From the NCBI GenBank assembly GCA_904386005.1, contig CAJFKR010000004.1, forward strand, positions 1 through 64,000: a stretch of DNA of 64,000 nucleotides. Reading direction: 5' to 3'. The stretch comes from Candidatus Flemingiibacterium merdigallinarum (GTDB lineage Bacteria > Bacillota > Clostridia > Oscillospirales > CAG-272). A model generated the notes under the pieces. That model made no database searches. It was not told the DNA's origin and saw only the letters and a list, made by a program, of their open reading frames with translations. The position numbers were made by a program, and so were the translations under genes. This document shows, piece after piece, positions 50,628 to 59,615 of this stretch (position 1 is its first letter; every line of letters starts with the position of its first letter).

Positions 50628-51683
50628 GTGGTTATAAAAATGAAAAACGGAAAAATCGGTTATGCCGTGGTAGGTCTCGGCATAGGCAAAGCACACGTCG
50701 ACGCGGCGGCGGCATCGAAAAAATGCGAGCTTGTCGCGGTCTGCGACCTGATACAGGCGAAGCTCGACAAGGTTGTAGAGCGCTATCCGGGCACGCTTAC
50801 CTATCTCGACTTTGACGAGATGCTTAAAAATCCCGAGATCGACGTCGTCAGCATCTGTCTGCCGAGCGCGATGCACGCTGAATTCGCGGTCAGAGCTATG
50901 GAAGCCGGCAAGAACGTGCTCGTCGAAAAGCCGATAGACATCACGGTCGACGCGGCGATGAAGATTGAGGAGGCGCGCGTCCGCACCGGCAAGATCGCCG
51001 GCGTGATTCACCAGAACCGCAACAACGCGGTCATGAAGCCTATCAAGGAGGCGCTCGACTCGGGATGTCTCGGCAAGCTGATCCTCGGCACGTTCGCGGT
51101 CAAGTGGTACCGCGACCAGCACTACTACGAGGGCTGGCACGGCACGTGGGACATGGACGGCGGCGGCTCGCTGATGAATCAGGCCGTACACACGGTCGAC
51201 CTCATGCAGTGGCTGATGGGCGACGTCGAGAGCGTACATTCGACTATGGGAATATACGACCACGACATCGAAACCGAGGATTTGACCGCGTCGATTGTAA
51301 AGTTCAAGAGCGGCGCGACCGCGACCTTTGTCAGCACGACCTGCGCCTACCCGGGTATCAGCACCGACATCCAGCTTTACGGCACGGGCGGCACAATCGA
51401 GGCTGACGCGGACATATTGAAGCGCTGGATTCTGCGCGACTCTGACGACGCGGAGGAAGAGGAGGCAGAGATGCTCGAAAAGTACGGCGGAGGCAATCGC
51501 GCCGCCGAGAAGAACGACCCGATGCTTGTCACCGGACACGCGTCCATGGTCGAGAATATGCTCGACGCCGTCATCAATCACACCGACCCGCAGATTCTGC
51601 CGCTCGAGGCTATCAAGAGCGTGCGCATAGTCAACGCGGTATACGAGTCGGCGCGCACCGGCAAGACGATATATTTTGACTGA
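50628..51683 (+). CDS. Gfo/Idh/MocA family oxidoreductase
   Basis: IGYAVVGLGIGKAHVDAA, VLVEKPIDITVDAA, GGGSLMNQAVHTVDLMQWLMG. Confidence 0.93.
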   Translation: MVIKMKNGKIGYAVVGLGIGKAHVDAAAASKKCELVAVCDLIQAKLDKVVERYPGTLTYLDFDEMLKNPEIDVVSICLPSAMHAEFAVRAMEAGKNVLVEKPIDITVDAAMKIEEARVRTGKIAGVIHQNRNNAVMKPIKEALDSGCLGKLILGTFAVKWYRDQHYYEGWHGTWDMDGGGSLMNQAVHTVDLMQWLMGDVESVHSTMGIYDHDIETEDLTASIVKFKSGATATFVSTTCAYPGISTDIQLYGTGGTIEADADILKRWILRDSDDAEEEEAEMLEKYGGGNRAAEKNDPMLVTGHASMVENMLDAVINHTDPQILPLEAIKSVRIVNAVYESARTGKTIYFD

Positions 51684-51808
51684 TATCCGCCCGCGCGACA
51701 GACGAATTCAATTGCATGGCGCGATTCGGGCTGATATACAGTCGAAGCAAATGCGAAGCTAATCGTACAGCCATTTTGGCTGTGATAACAGAAAAGAGGT
51801 AATTTGAA

Positions 51809-52567
51809 ATGATAAAAACACTTGGTGTACAGCTGTTCACAATCCGCTCGGCTATGACCGACGAGGACAGCATCAGAAGCAGCTTTTTAAAGCTAAAGGA
51901 GCTCGGCTACGAGGAGGGACAGACGGCGGGATTCTTTGTCGGCGCGCCCAAATTCGCCGAGATCGCGAAGGAGACCGGACTGAAGATCTGCGGCACGCAC
52001 TGCGGCTTCGGCGAGCTCATCGCCGACCCCGACCGCGCTATGGAGGAGCACGACCTGCTGGGTACTAAAAACATCGGTATCGGCGGTATGCCGGGCGAGG
52101 CGCGCGAGAGTCTGGACGCGCTCTATCGCTTCGTCGAACAGTTCAACGAGTTCGCGGCGAAGGTCAACAAGTACGGCTTCAAGTTCACCTACCACAACCA
52201 CAGCTTTGAGTTCGCGCGTCTCGGCGGCAAGCGGATAATCGACGTGCTGGTCGACGGTCTTGACCCGAAGACCACGTCGTTCGTGCTCGACACCTACTGG
52301 GTACAGCACGGCGGCGGAGATGTAATCTGGTGGATGAACAAGCTCGCCGGACGCATTGACATTCTGCACCTCAAGGACATGGCTATGGCTGACAAGCAGT
52401 ACATAACCGAAATCGGTCAGGGAAATATCAACTTTGACGGAATCATTGCGACGGCAGAGAAGATCGGCGTAAAGCACTATGTCGTCGAGCAGGACACCTG
52501 CCCGGGCGATCCGTTTGACAGTCTCAAGATAAGCTACGAATACATCAAGTCGAAATACATGGCGTAA
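51809..52567 (+). CDS. Sugar phosphate isomerase/epimerase (TIM barrel)
   Basis: LGVQLFTIRSAM, FTYHNHSFEF, FVLDTYWVQHGGGDV, LHLKDM. Confidence 0.9.
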   Translation: MIKTLGVQLFTIRSAMTDEDSIRSSFLKLKELGYEEGQTAGFFVGAPKFAEIAKETGLKICGTHCGFGELIADPDRAMEEHDLLGTKNIGIGGMPGEARESLDALYRFVEQFNEFAAKVNKYGFKFTYHNHSFEFARLGGKRIIDVLVDGLDPKTTSFVLDTYWVQHGGGDVIWWMNKLAGRIDILHLKDMAMADKQYITEIGQGNINFDGIIATAEKIGVKHYVVEQDTCPGDPFDSLKISYEYIKSKYMA

Positions 52568-52594
52568 GGTCCGCGCCGAGACGAGGTGAACAGC

Positions 52595-53695
52595 ATGAGC
52601 GCAATTGTCAGATATACCGAGACGATGTCGCCGAAGGAGCGTGTGCGCCGGACATTCGAGTTCGATAAGACCGACCGTGTGACGATCGGTTATGAGGCAA
52701 ATGGAGCGGTACATATGCGGCTTTCACAGGCGCTCGGCATTCCCGACGGCAACCTCGAGCTGGTATACCGCGCGCTCGGTGTCGATTACCGCGGAGTGAA
52801 TCCGGCGTATACCGGACCACAGCTGTTCACCGCCCCCAAGGGACGGCAGGTCGACCCGCTCGAGGGTTTCATCATGCGCTGGGTGCCGAACGAGAACGGC
52901 GGCTACTGGGATTTCTGCGACTTCCCGCTAAAGGACGCTGACGACGAAGATTTCGACAATTTCCCGATACCGAATCCCGACGACTTTGACTATGCCGGCG
53001 CGGCCGAATACGCCGCGTCGGTCGGTCGCGAATACGCGCTGTACGTCGGAAATCCGGGCGTGCCGGATATAATCAACTCAAACGGTCGAATTATGGGTAT
53101 GGAGGATGTGCTCTGCCACCTGATGCTCGGCGACGAAGCCGCGCTGTCGCTGATTCAGCGCCGCAGCGATTTCTTCCTCGCGCGCATGGAGCGGACGATC
53201 GAAGCCTGCCGAGACTACATCGATTTTGTATGGCTCGGCGAGGATCTCGGCACGCAGATTGCGCCGATGATCAGCCTGGAGCTGTACCGCAAAGAGATAA
53301 AGCCGCTGCACAAGCTGTTTGTCGACCTCGCTAAGAGTTATGATCTGCCGGTGCTCTTTCACACCTGCGGCAGCTCGAGCTGGGTATACGAGGACTTCAT
53401 TGAGCTGGGCGTGCGCGGCGTCGACACGCTCCAGCCCGAAGCGCACAACATGAGCCCCGAATATCTCGTCTCGCGTTTCGGCGGCAGGCTGAACTTTCGC
53501 GGCTGCATATCGACCGCCGGACCGCTCGCTTACGGCACGCCTGAGGACACCGAGAGGGTCTGCCGCGAGACGCTCGAGACGATGATGCCTACCCGCGGCT
53601 ATCACTTCGCGCCGACTCACGCGATACAGGACAACACTCCGGTCGAGAACATCATCGCGATGTACAACGCCGCGCACAAATACGGAAGATATTGA
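52595..53695 (+). CDS. Uroporphyrinogen decarboxylase (URO-D) family protein
   Basis: MSPKERVRRTFEFDKTDRV, LFHTCGSSSWVYEDFIELGVRGVDTLQPEAHNMSPEYL; sugar-gene context suggests not haem biosynthesis. Confidence 0.85.
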   Translation: MSAIVRYTETMSPKERVRRTFEFDKTDRVTIGYEANGAVHMRLSQALGIPDGNLELVYRALGVDYRGVNPAYTGPQLFTAPKGRQVDPLEGFIMRWVPNENGGYWDFCDFPLKDADDEDFDNFPIPNPDDFDYAGAAEYAASVGREYALYVGNPGVPDIINSNGRIMGMEDVLCHLMLGDEAALSLIQRRSDFFLARMERTIEACRDYIDFVWLGEDLGTQIAPMISLELYRKEIKPLHKLFVDLAKSYDLPVLFHTCGSSSWVYEDFIELGVRGVDTLQPEAHNMSPEYLVSRFGGRLNFRGCISTAGPLAYGTPEDTERVCRETLETMMPTRGYHFAPTHAIQDNTPVENIIAMYNAAHKYGRY

Positions 53696-53765
53696 GGCTT
53701 GCGGTGGCTTTGAGCTTGCTGGCGTTGGTGCGGTTTATGCGGGCTTTGAGTTAGGAGTTGCGGAA

Positions 53766-53794
53766 CACATAAATTGCCGCAGGCAATTTTTGTG
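53766..53794 (+). repeat. Inverted repeat next to a GAGTTAGGAGTTG segment
   Basis: CACA-T-AAATTGCC-GCA-GGCAATTT-T-TGTG. Confidence 0.75.
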
Positions 53795-53830
53795 ATTCAA
53801 TATATTTGATTTACGGATTGATATTATATA

Positions 53831-55042
53831 GTGAAAGCAGGTGAGAATGTGATTTATCTGAATGGGCAGGGGATTGACAAATACAGGATATATACGACCG
53901 AAGAAATTCCGGTCGACATATTGAATTCGCTCGAATATCTGCGCGGCAGAATTGAGGATTTGACCGGACACAGGCTGACGATTTCGTCGGAACGCGGTGA
54001 GCTGAATATTGAGGCGCGGATTGCTGACCTCGCGCCCGAATACGCCGAGTGCGGATTCGATGGCGGCGACCTGATATTTGCCGGCGGGCATTATCTGTCA
54101 GCCGCTGAGCTTGTGCGCTCGTTTGCCGACTCGCTGCGCGACGGCGACTACGACGCCGCGTTTACGCTGTCATACAGCTACGACAAGCAGCCGCTGTATT
54201 CGACGCGCTATCCCGAGATGAAGCTGGTCTGGGACGACGAATTCGACTATACCGGAGACCTGTACGACCGCAGAAAGTGGGTGCAGCGTCCGCAGATGCG
54301 CGCGAAGGATGTCGTCAACGGCACAGGCGAGCGCAATGTCGTCGTGCGCGACGGCAAGCTCGTGCTGCGCTCCTGGAGCGAGGACGGCGACAAGCCTTAT
54401 TCGACGAATATGTCAATGACGACCTACGACTCGCTCAATTACAGCTACGGCTATCTTGAAATGCGTGCGAAGGTGCCGTTCGGAAAAGGCTGCTGGCCAT
54501 CGTTCTGGATGATCTCGAAGCCCGAGTATTCGGACCAGGTATACAACACCGAGATCGACATTTTCGAGGTGTTCGCGTCGCCCGACTCACTCTGGCCGAA
54601 CATACACAAGTGGTTCCACGACGGCAGCGGCTACCACTCGCAGCTGGGCGGCGACCGCAAGTGTCCGTATGTGTTCGGTCACACCGCGGGGCTGTCGGAC
54701 GAATGGCACACCTACGGCTTTTTCTGGGACGAGACGCGGATGATATTTTCGGTCGACGGTCAGGATTACTGCACGTTCGACATTACCGAGACCGGCGATT
54801 TCGGCGACAGGCCGGGCATGGGCGGATTTCATGTGCCCTGCTATGTGATACTGAACAATTTCATCTTCACTCCGCTCGCGCACTGGAAGCCGAACGGCGA
54901 CGCGTCGCTCGTCGACGAGCGGACGGTCTATCCGGTCACCTACACAATCGACTACATCCGGCTCTATCAGGGCGAGAACGGAATACTGCACAAGCCGAGC
55001 GAGCGGGCGGGATATGTGCCGCCGGTCGTCGTCGGCGAGTGA
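53831..55042 (+). CDS. Glycoside hydrolase family 16 (beta-glucanase-like)
   Basis: LVWDDEFDYTG, YGYLEMRAKVPFGKGCWPSFWM, NTEIDIFEVF (ExDxxE), GFFWDETRMIFSVDGQ. Confidence 0.93.
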   Translation: MKAGENVIYLNGQGIDKYRIYTTEEIPVDILNSLEYLRGRIEDLTGHRLTISSERGELNIEARIADLAPEYAECGFDGGDLIFAGGHYLSAAELVRSFADSLRDGDYDAAFTLSYSYDKQPLYSTRYPEMKLVWDDEFDYTGDLYDRRKWVQRPQMRAKDVVNGTGERNVVVRDGKLVLRSWSEDGDKPYSTNMSMTTYDSLNYSYGYLEMRAKVPFGKGCWPSFWMISKPEYSDQVYNTEIDIFEVFASPDSLWPNIHKWFHDGSGYHSQLGGDRKCPYVFGHTAGLSDEWHTYGFFWDETRMIFSVDGQDYCTFDITETGDFGDRPGMGGFHVPCYVILNNFIFTPLAHWKPNGDASLVDERTVYPVTYTIDYIRLYQGENGILHKPSERAGYVPPVVVGE

Positions 55043-55124
55043 CGGCAGCTTGTGGTCGACAAATAACTCGATTTCGGGTTTGTGAATGGATGACGTATAC
55101 AACCACACGATATTACGCATAACA

Positions 55125-55156
55125 ACAAGCCGGAGCGAACGCTCCGGCTTGTATTT
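55125..55156 (+). terminator. Terminator after the GH16 gene (possibly bidirectional)
   Basis: ACAAGCCGGAGCG-AA-CGCTCCGGCTTGT. Confidence 0.85.
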
Positions 55157-55206
55157 GTATTCGCGATGTGTGCCGCGACCGCCGCGCAAATATACGGCAG
55201 GCGCGA

Positions 55207-55295
55207 CTTTAGTGTCTGATATGACAGATGTAGCTTTAACGTCCGATATGACAGATGTAGCTTTAGTGTCCGATATTACAGCCGTGGCTATAATA
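55207..55295. repeat. 27-bp tandem direct repeat, three full units plus a degenerate one
   Basis: CTTTAGTGTCTGATATGACAGATGTAG / CTTTAACGTCCGATATGACAGATGTAG / CTTTAGTGTCCGATATTACAGCCGTGG. Confidence 0.92.
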
Positions 55296-56351
55296 TCAGA
55301 TGCGGCAGGCGAGACCGTGTCCCTCTTCCTCGGACTTGAACAGCAGGTCGATGACCTTCATAACGCGCAGTGCCTGCGCCGGTTTTACAATCAGCTCAGC
55401 TTCACCGTCCAGCACGCCGAGGATGTTCTTGTAATAGTCGCTCCAGTCGGACGAAACGTCGGGCAGCGGCAGCTCTGTAAGCGAGGTCTTGGGTCTCGGC
55501 ACCATAGTGCGTGTCGGTCCGGCTTCGGTGTAGACAATCTCGTCGTCCCACGCCATCTCGGCGTTGGTGTTCAGCTTGACCATCTTGCCCTTGCAGCTCC
55601 AGTCCTCGATTATAGCCGTGCCGTCGGTGCAGGACATATGCCAGCGCGGCAGATTTATAAAGCAGTTGGTCGACATTTCGAGCAGCGCGGACACGCCGTT
55701 CTCGAAGCGGAGCATCAGCTTGATGTTGTCGTCGACGTCGCTGCCGAACAGCTTTAAAAGGTGCGCGTTGACCGATACGACCGGCGAGTCGATCAGGTTC
55801 ATCATCTGGTCGATGAGGTGTACGCCCCAGTCGAGCAGCATTCCGCCGCCGTTGACCTTATGGTTGCGCCAGCCGTGCATCGAGCCGCGCGAGCCCTGAA
55901 CCCGGCTTTCGATGAAATAGGGCTTGCCGATGACGCCGCTCGCGACTATCTCCTTGATTATACAATAGTCGCGGTCCCAGCGGCGGTTCTGGTGGATCGA
56001 GAAGAGCTTGCCATTCATCTCGGACGCGGCGATGATCTCCTCGAGCTCGGCTGAATTCAGTGTGACCGGCTTCTCGCAGATCACGTTCTTGCCGGCGTTG
56101 AGGCAGGCTATAGCCAGATCCTTGTGGAAGTTGTTCGGTGTGGCGATTGTGACAAGGTCGACCTCCTTATCCGCGAGTAGCTCGTCGAGCGACGAATATG
56201 GATACAGCCCTTTCTCCTCGGCCGATTTGAGTGCCTCCGGACGTATGTCGTAGGCTCCTTTTGTATTGAGCTCGGGCAGGCGCGACTTGATATTGCTGTA
56301 GTGCCAGCCGCCCATTCCGCCGAATCCGATAAGTGCCCATGTATGCTGCAT
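55296..56351 (-). CDS. Gfo/Idh/MocA family oxidoreductase
   Basis: MQHTWALIGFGGMGGWHYSNI, VICEKPVTLNSAELEEI, GGGMLLDWGVHLIDQMMNLI; start 56351 after AAAGGAG. Confidence 0.93.
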   Translation of the reverse strand: MQHTWALIGFGGMGGWHYSNIKSRLPELNTKGAYDIRPEALKSAEEKGLYPYSSLDELLADKEVDLVTIATPNNFHKDLAIACLNAGKNVICEKPVTLNSAELEEIIAASEMNGKLFSIHQNRRWDRDYCIIKEIVASGVIGKPYFIESRVQGSRGSMHGWRNHKVNGGGMLLDWGVHLIDQMMNLIDSPVVSVNAHLLKLFGSDVDDNIKLMLRFENGVSALLEMSTNCFINLPRWHMSCTDGTAIIEDWSCKGKMVKLNTNAEMAWDDEIVYTEAGPTRTMVPRPKTSLTELPLPDVSSDWSDYYKNILGVLDGEAELIVKPAQALRVMKVIDLLFKSEEEGHGLACRI

Positions 56352-56654
56352 ATTGACAACTCCTTTCATATATCCTGCCGCCGGACACATCCGGCGGGAA
56401 TTCGATTATCCGCTGCTGTCTATGCGGCGCGGTAATATGTCAAACAGTAATGAACCACACGGCAATACATTACATAGTAATACATTACACAGTAATGTTC
56501 ACACAGTCATTATAGCACCAAATCCCGATGATTTCCAGTCAATATTTCGGTTTGAATGGACAGATTTTGTGTTCTTGCGAATTTTGATATCTCCGAGGAC
56601 GTTTTGTTTTTGACTATTCAGTATATTATATGATACATCATTTCATGCGGTCGG

Positions 56655-58130
56655 TCATTCGAGCTCGCGGAAAAAGCTGTTGACCTTTTCCAGCTCGGCT
56701 TCGATTGCGGCGCGTTTTGATTCCATTGTAGACACGAGCGTGCGGTCGTTTTTCTTGAACATCTGCGCAAAGATGCCGTCGCGTATCTGCTCGCACCAGA
56801 AGGTGTCGCCAAGGTCGTAGGTGCGGTTTTTTAGTATCAGGTCGAACATCTCAGCCGAGTCGTCGTCGCGCGAATATTTCGCCTTGATCGTCATCTCGTA
56901 ATAAGCCGGAATCACATTCTGGTACGAATACGAGCACATCGCCTCGATGACCGCTCCGGCGACTTCGGTGTCGGCGTTCGTGATCGGTACGATGCAGACC
57001 TGCGCTCCGCCCTCGACGCGCGAGTAGTAGTCGGTCTGGCTCTCGTCCCACTTCGGATAGGGAAGCACGCCGAAGTCGTCGACCATGTCACGCAGCTGCC
57101 CGACCGAGTAAAGCGTATGCGCGGCGAAGAGTGAGTGACCCTCCTGAAATTGGCGCAGCGTCTCATAATATGTGTTGCTGTCGTTGGTGTTGACATACCA
57201 GATATTGGTATCCCAAATCAGCTCGTAGATTCGGTCAAAAACATCGGCGAAGTGCGTGTCGGCGGGAATCGAAAAATACGGATAGCCGTCGTCGTCCTTT
57301 TTGATCGACTGCTCGCCGGCGGCAATCCAGAAGCAGGGAAGTATCTGCTTCGGCGCAGAGACAAAGCCGTACATATCGTCCTCGTCCTGAATCGAGTTGC
57401 CGTTCAGGTCGGATGTGACCGCTTTCGCCAGATCGGCGAACTTGTCGTAGGTCCATTCGCCGCTTCGAACGAGGTCATACGGATTCTCGAGCGAGTAGTC
57501 GGAAATCAGCCGCGAGTTGAACGCGATGAGGTGCGTGTAGTCGAGCGCGGTCATCGATATGTCGCCGAACAGGAAGTAGAGCCGTCCGCCTACCCGCATC
57601 GCGTCGTTGATCTGCCGCGTCCAGTAAGGCTTTTCGGTGTCGATATACGGAATTTCGTTCATATCGTATATGGTGTTTTGCAGAGCGAGTTGCAACGCGT
57701 AGCGGTCGGTCATCATACAGAAGTCGTAGGTGCAATCGCCGGCGGCAACCTCCTTGATGATGTTGTCGCGAAGGACGCCCGACGTGCCGTTTGGGAATAT
57801 CTCCTCGTCAATGCTTACGTTAAAGCGTTCCTCTATCGTCTGCTCGCGCGACCAGAGCGCGTCGTTGTAGACCTCGCCGTTCTGCTCGTCGGTTGTGAGG
57901 TCACCGTTGTAGTGTGTGTTGTCGGGCGTGCCGATGAGGATTTCGGTCCCGTCGAAGTTCAGAGCGGGGACGCTGTCGCTGCCGTCGTCGACTGTCGTTT
58001 CAGCCGCGGTCGACGTCGTCACGTCGTCAGTGACGACGTCCGCATCGGACATATCGCCGCAGGCTGAAATCGAGAACGATAATGACAATATGAGCAGGGC
58101 TGTGAGCTGTCGGTGGCTTTTTTGTGACAT
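56655..58130 (-). CDS. Extracellular solute-binding lipoprotein
   Basis: Lipobox-like SISAC; NGEVYNDALWSREQTIEERFNVSI. Confidence 0.85.
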   Translation of the reverse strand: MSQKSHRQLTALLILSLSFSISACGDMSDADVVTDDVTTSTAAETTVDDGSDSVPALNFDGTEILIGTPDNTHYNGDLTTDEQNGEVYNDALWSREQTIEERFNVSIDEEIFPNGTSGVLRDNIIKEVAAGDCTYDFCMMTDRYALQLALQNTIYDMNEIPYIDTEKPYWTRQINDAMRVGGRLYFLFGDISMTALDYTHLIAFNSRLISDYSLENPYDLVRSGEWTYDKFADLAKAVTSDLNGNSIQDEDDMYGFVSAPKQILPCFWIAAGEQSIKKDDDGYPYFSIPADTHFADVFDRIYELIWDTNIWYVNTNDSNTYYETLRQFQEGHSLFAAHTLYSVGQLRDMVDDFGVLPYPKWDESQTDYYSRVEGGAQVCIVPITNADTEVAGAVIEAMCSYSYQNVIPAYYEMTIKAKYSRDDDSAEMFDLILKNRTYDLGDTFWCEQIRDGIFAQMFKKNDRTLVSTMESKRAAIEAELEKVNSFFRELE

Positions 58131-58182
58131 GATTTTACATTCCTTTCAGACACGACTGCGTAAGGTCGCTTATTATAAATAG

Positions 58183-58211
58183 ATTATACCAAACTGCAAC
58201 TGATATGTCAA
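58183..58211 (-). promoter_or_regulatory. Consensus sigma-A promoter (minus)
   Basis: On minus: TTGACA - 17 nt - TATAAT. Confidence 0.88.
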
Positions 58212-58232
58212 TACAATTATAAAAAATATTAA

Positions 58233-58269
58233 AAAATGCACCACATGGATATACCATGTGGTGCATTTT
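58233..58269 (-). terminator. Perfect 16-bp terminator hairpin
   Basis: AAAATGCACCACATGG-ATATA-CCATGTGGTGCATTTT. Confidence 0.9.
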
Positions 58270-58271
58270 GT

Positions 58272-58466
58272 CTACAGCTTGAAATCGGGCGGCTTATCGA
58301 TTTCATCCGAGACATATTTTCCGCTCTTCTTGTGCTGTTTTACACATTCGGTCAGGATATACTCGATCTGACCGTTGACCGAGCGGAAATCCTCCTCCGC
58401 CCACGCCGCGAGCTCATTGTACAGCTTCTCGGACAGGCGCAGTGGTATCTGCTTCTTCTCCGGCAT
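58272..58466 (-). CDS. Small ribbon-helix-helix/Arc-like DNA-binding protein
   Basis: KKQIPLRLSEKLYNELAAWAEEDFRSVNGQIEYILTECVKQHKK. Confidence 0.7.
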   Translation of the reverse strand: MPEKKQIPLRLSEKLYNELAAWAEEDFRSVNGQIEYILTECVKQHKKSGKYVSDEIDKPPDFKL

Positions 58467-58467
58467 A

Positions 58468-59496
58468 TCAGTAAAGCGAACCGGAGTTGACTACCGGCTG
58501 TGCGTCGTGATTGCCGCAGAGGACTACGAGCAGATTCGAAACCATTGCCGCCTTGCGCTCCTCGTCGAGCTCGACCGTGCCCTTTTCGGCGAGACGTTCG
58601 AGCGCCATTTCGACCATGCCGACCGCTCCGTCGACTATCATCTTGCGCGCGTCGATTATTGCCGACGCCTGCTGACGTTGAAGCATGACCGCGGCGATTT
58701 CGGGCGCGTAAGCGAGGTAGGTGATCCGCGCTTCGATTATTTCGAGCCCGGCGTCGGCGACGCGGCTTTGCAGTTCGTCGCGTATGCGCGAGACCACGAC
58801 CTCGCTCGAGCCGCGAAGGCTCCCGTCGTCGGCGAAGCCGTCGCCGGTAGTGTCGACATTCGGCGCGACGTCGTAGGGATATATTCTGACGATGTTTCTA
58901 ACCGCGCTGTCGCATTGAAGCGACAGATATTCTTTGTAATTGTCGACGTTGAAGACAGCCTTTGCCGTGTCGACGACCCGCCACATTACGGCGATGCCGA
59001 TTTCGACCGGATTGCCGAGACAGTCGTTTATCTTCTGCCGGCTATTGTTTAGTGTCATAATCTTGAGCGACAGCTTGTTGTTCGGCATCTCGAGCGAATT
59101 GTTAATCGAGTTCAGCCCGATGTTGATGTGACTCTGCTGATTCGACACGTCGCCGCTCTGTCCGAGCCGAGTCTTTGCGGCAGGGTTGACTGCGATGCAG
59201 AAAGGATTGACAAAGTAGAACCCTTCGTTTTTGAGCGTGCCGATGTATTTGCCGAACAGCGTGAGCACAAGAGCTTCCTGCGGCTTTAGGATTTTAAGCC
59301 CCATAAACGGTATCCAGCCGACGGCGAGCCATACCACGCCGACGACAATCATAATTATCGCCAGCGGGGGATATTTCTCGTTTTCTGTCATGATCGCGCC
59401 GACTATGACCAGCGCGATTGCCGCAATGTAGGCTATAATGATCCAGACCAATGCAGCCATGCCGTTTTTGTGTTTTTCGATGATTTTTTCATTCAT
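58468..59496 (-). CDS. SPFH (stomatin/prohibitin/flotillin) domain protein
   Basis: Two N-terminal TM segments, [71 protein letters not shown]. Confidence 0.9.
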   Translation of the reverse strand: MNEKIIEKHKNGMAALVWIIIAYIAAIALVIVGAIMTENEKYPPLAIIMIVVGVVWLAVGWIPFMGLKILKPQEALVLTLFGKYIGTLKNEGFYFVNPFCIAVNPAAKTRLGQSGDVSNQQSHINIGLNSINNSLEMPNNKLSLKIMTLNNSRQKINDCLGNPVEIGIAVMWRVVDTAKAVFNVDNYKEYLSLQCDSAVRNIVRIYPYDVAPNVDTTGDGFADDGSLRGSSEVVVSRIRDELQSRVADAGLEIIEARITYLAYAPEIAAVMLQRQQASAIIDARKMIVDGAVGMVEMALERLAEKGTVELDEERKAAMVSNLLVVLCGNHDAQPVVNSGSLY

Positions 59497-59543
59497 AATT
59501 AATACAACCCTTCATGTGCGATTGATGTAATCTTGATATCAAT

Positions 59544-59572
59544 ATGATATCACAAAATTCCGCGATTGTCAA
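59544..59572 (-). promoter_or_regulatory. Sigma-A-type promoter (minus)
   Basis: On minus: TTGACA - 17 nt - TATCAT. Confidence 0.75.
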
Positions 59573-59583
59573 TAGGCAAAATA

Positions 59584-59610
59584 AAAAATCCGGAAAAAAA
59601 CTTCCGGATT
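59584..59610 (-). terminator. Rho-independent terminator
   Basis: AATCCGGAA...TTCCGGATT; on minus followed by TTTTTTATTTT. Confidence 0.85.
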
Positions 59611-59615
59611 CGATT

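Noticed and set aside
52595-53695. hemE (haem biosynthesis uroporphyrinogen decarboxylase)
   Set aside because: The family match is URO-D-like, but the carbohydrate gene context and absence of other haem genes make a haem assignment unsupported
57135-58067. 310-aa plus-strand ORF antisense to a solute-binding protein
   Set aside because: Opposite a lipoprotein with clear signal peptide; no features of its own
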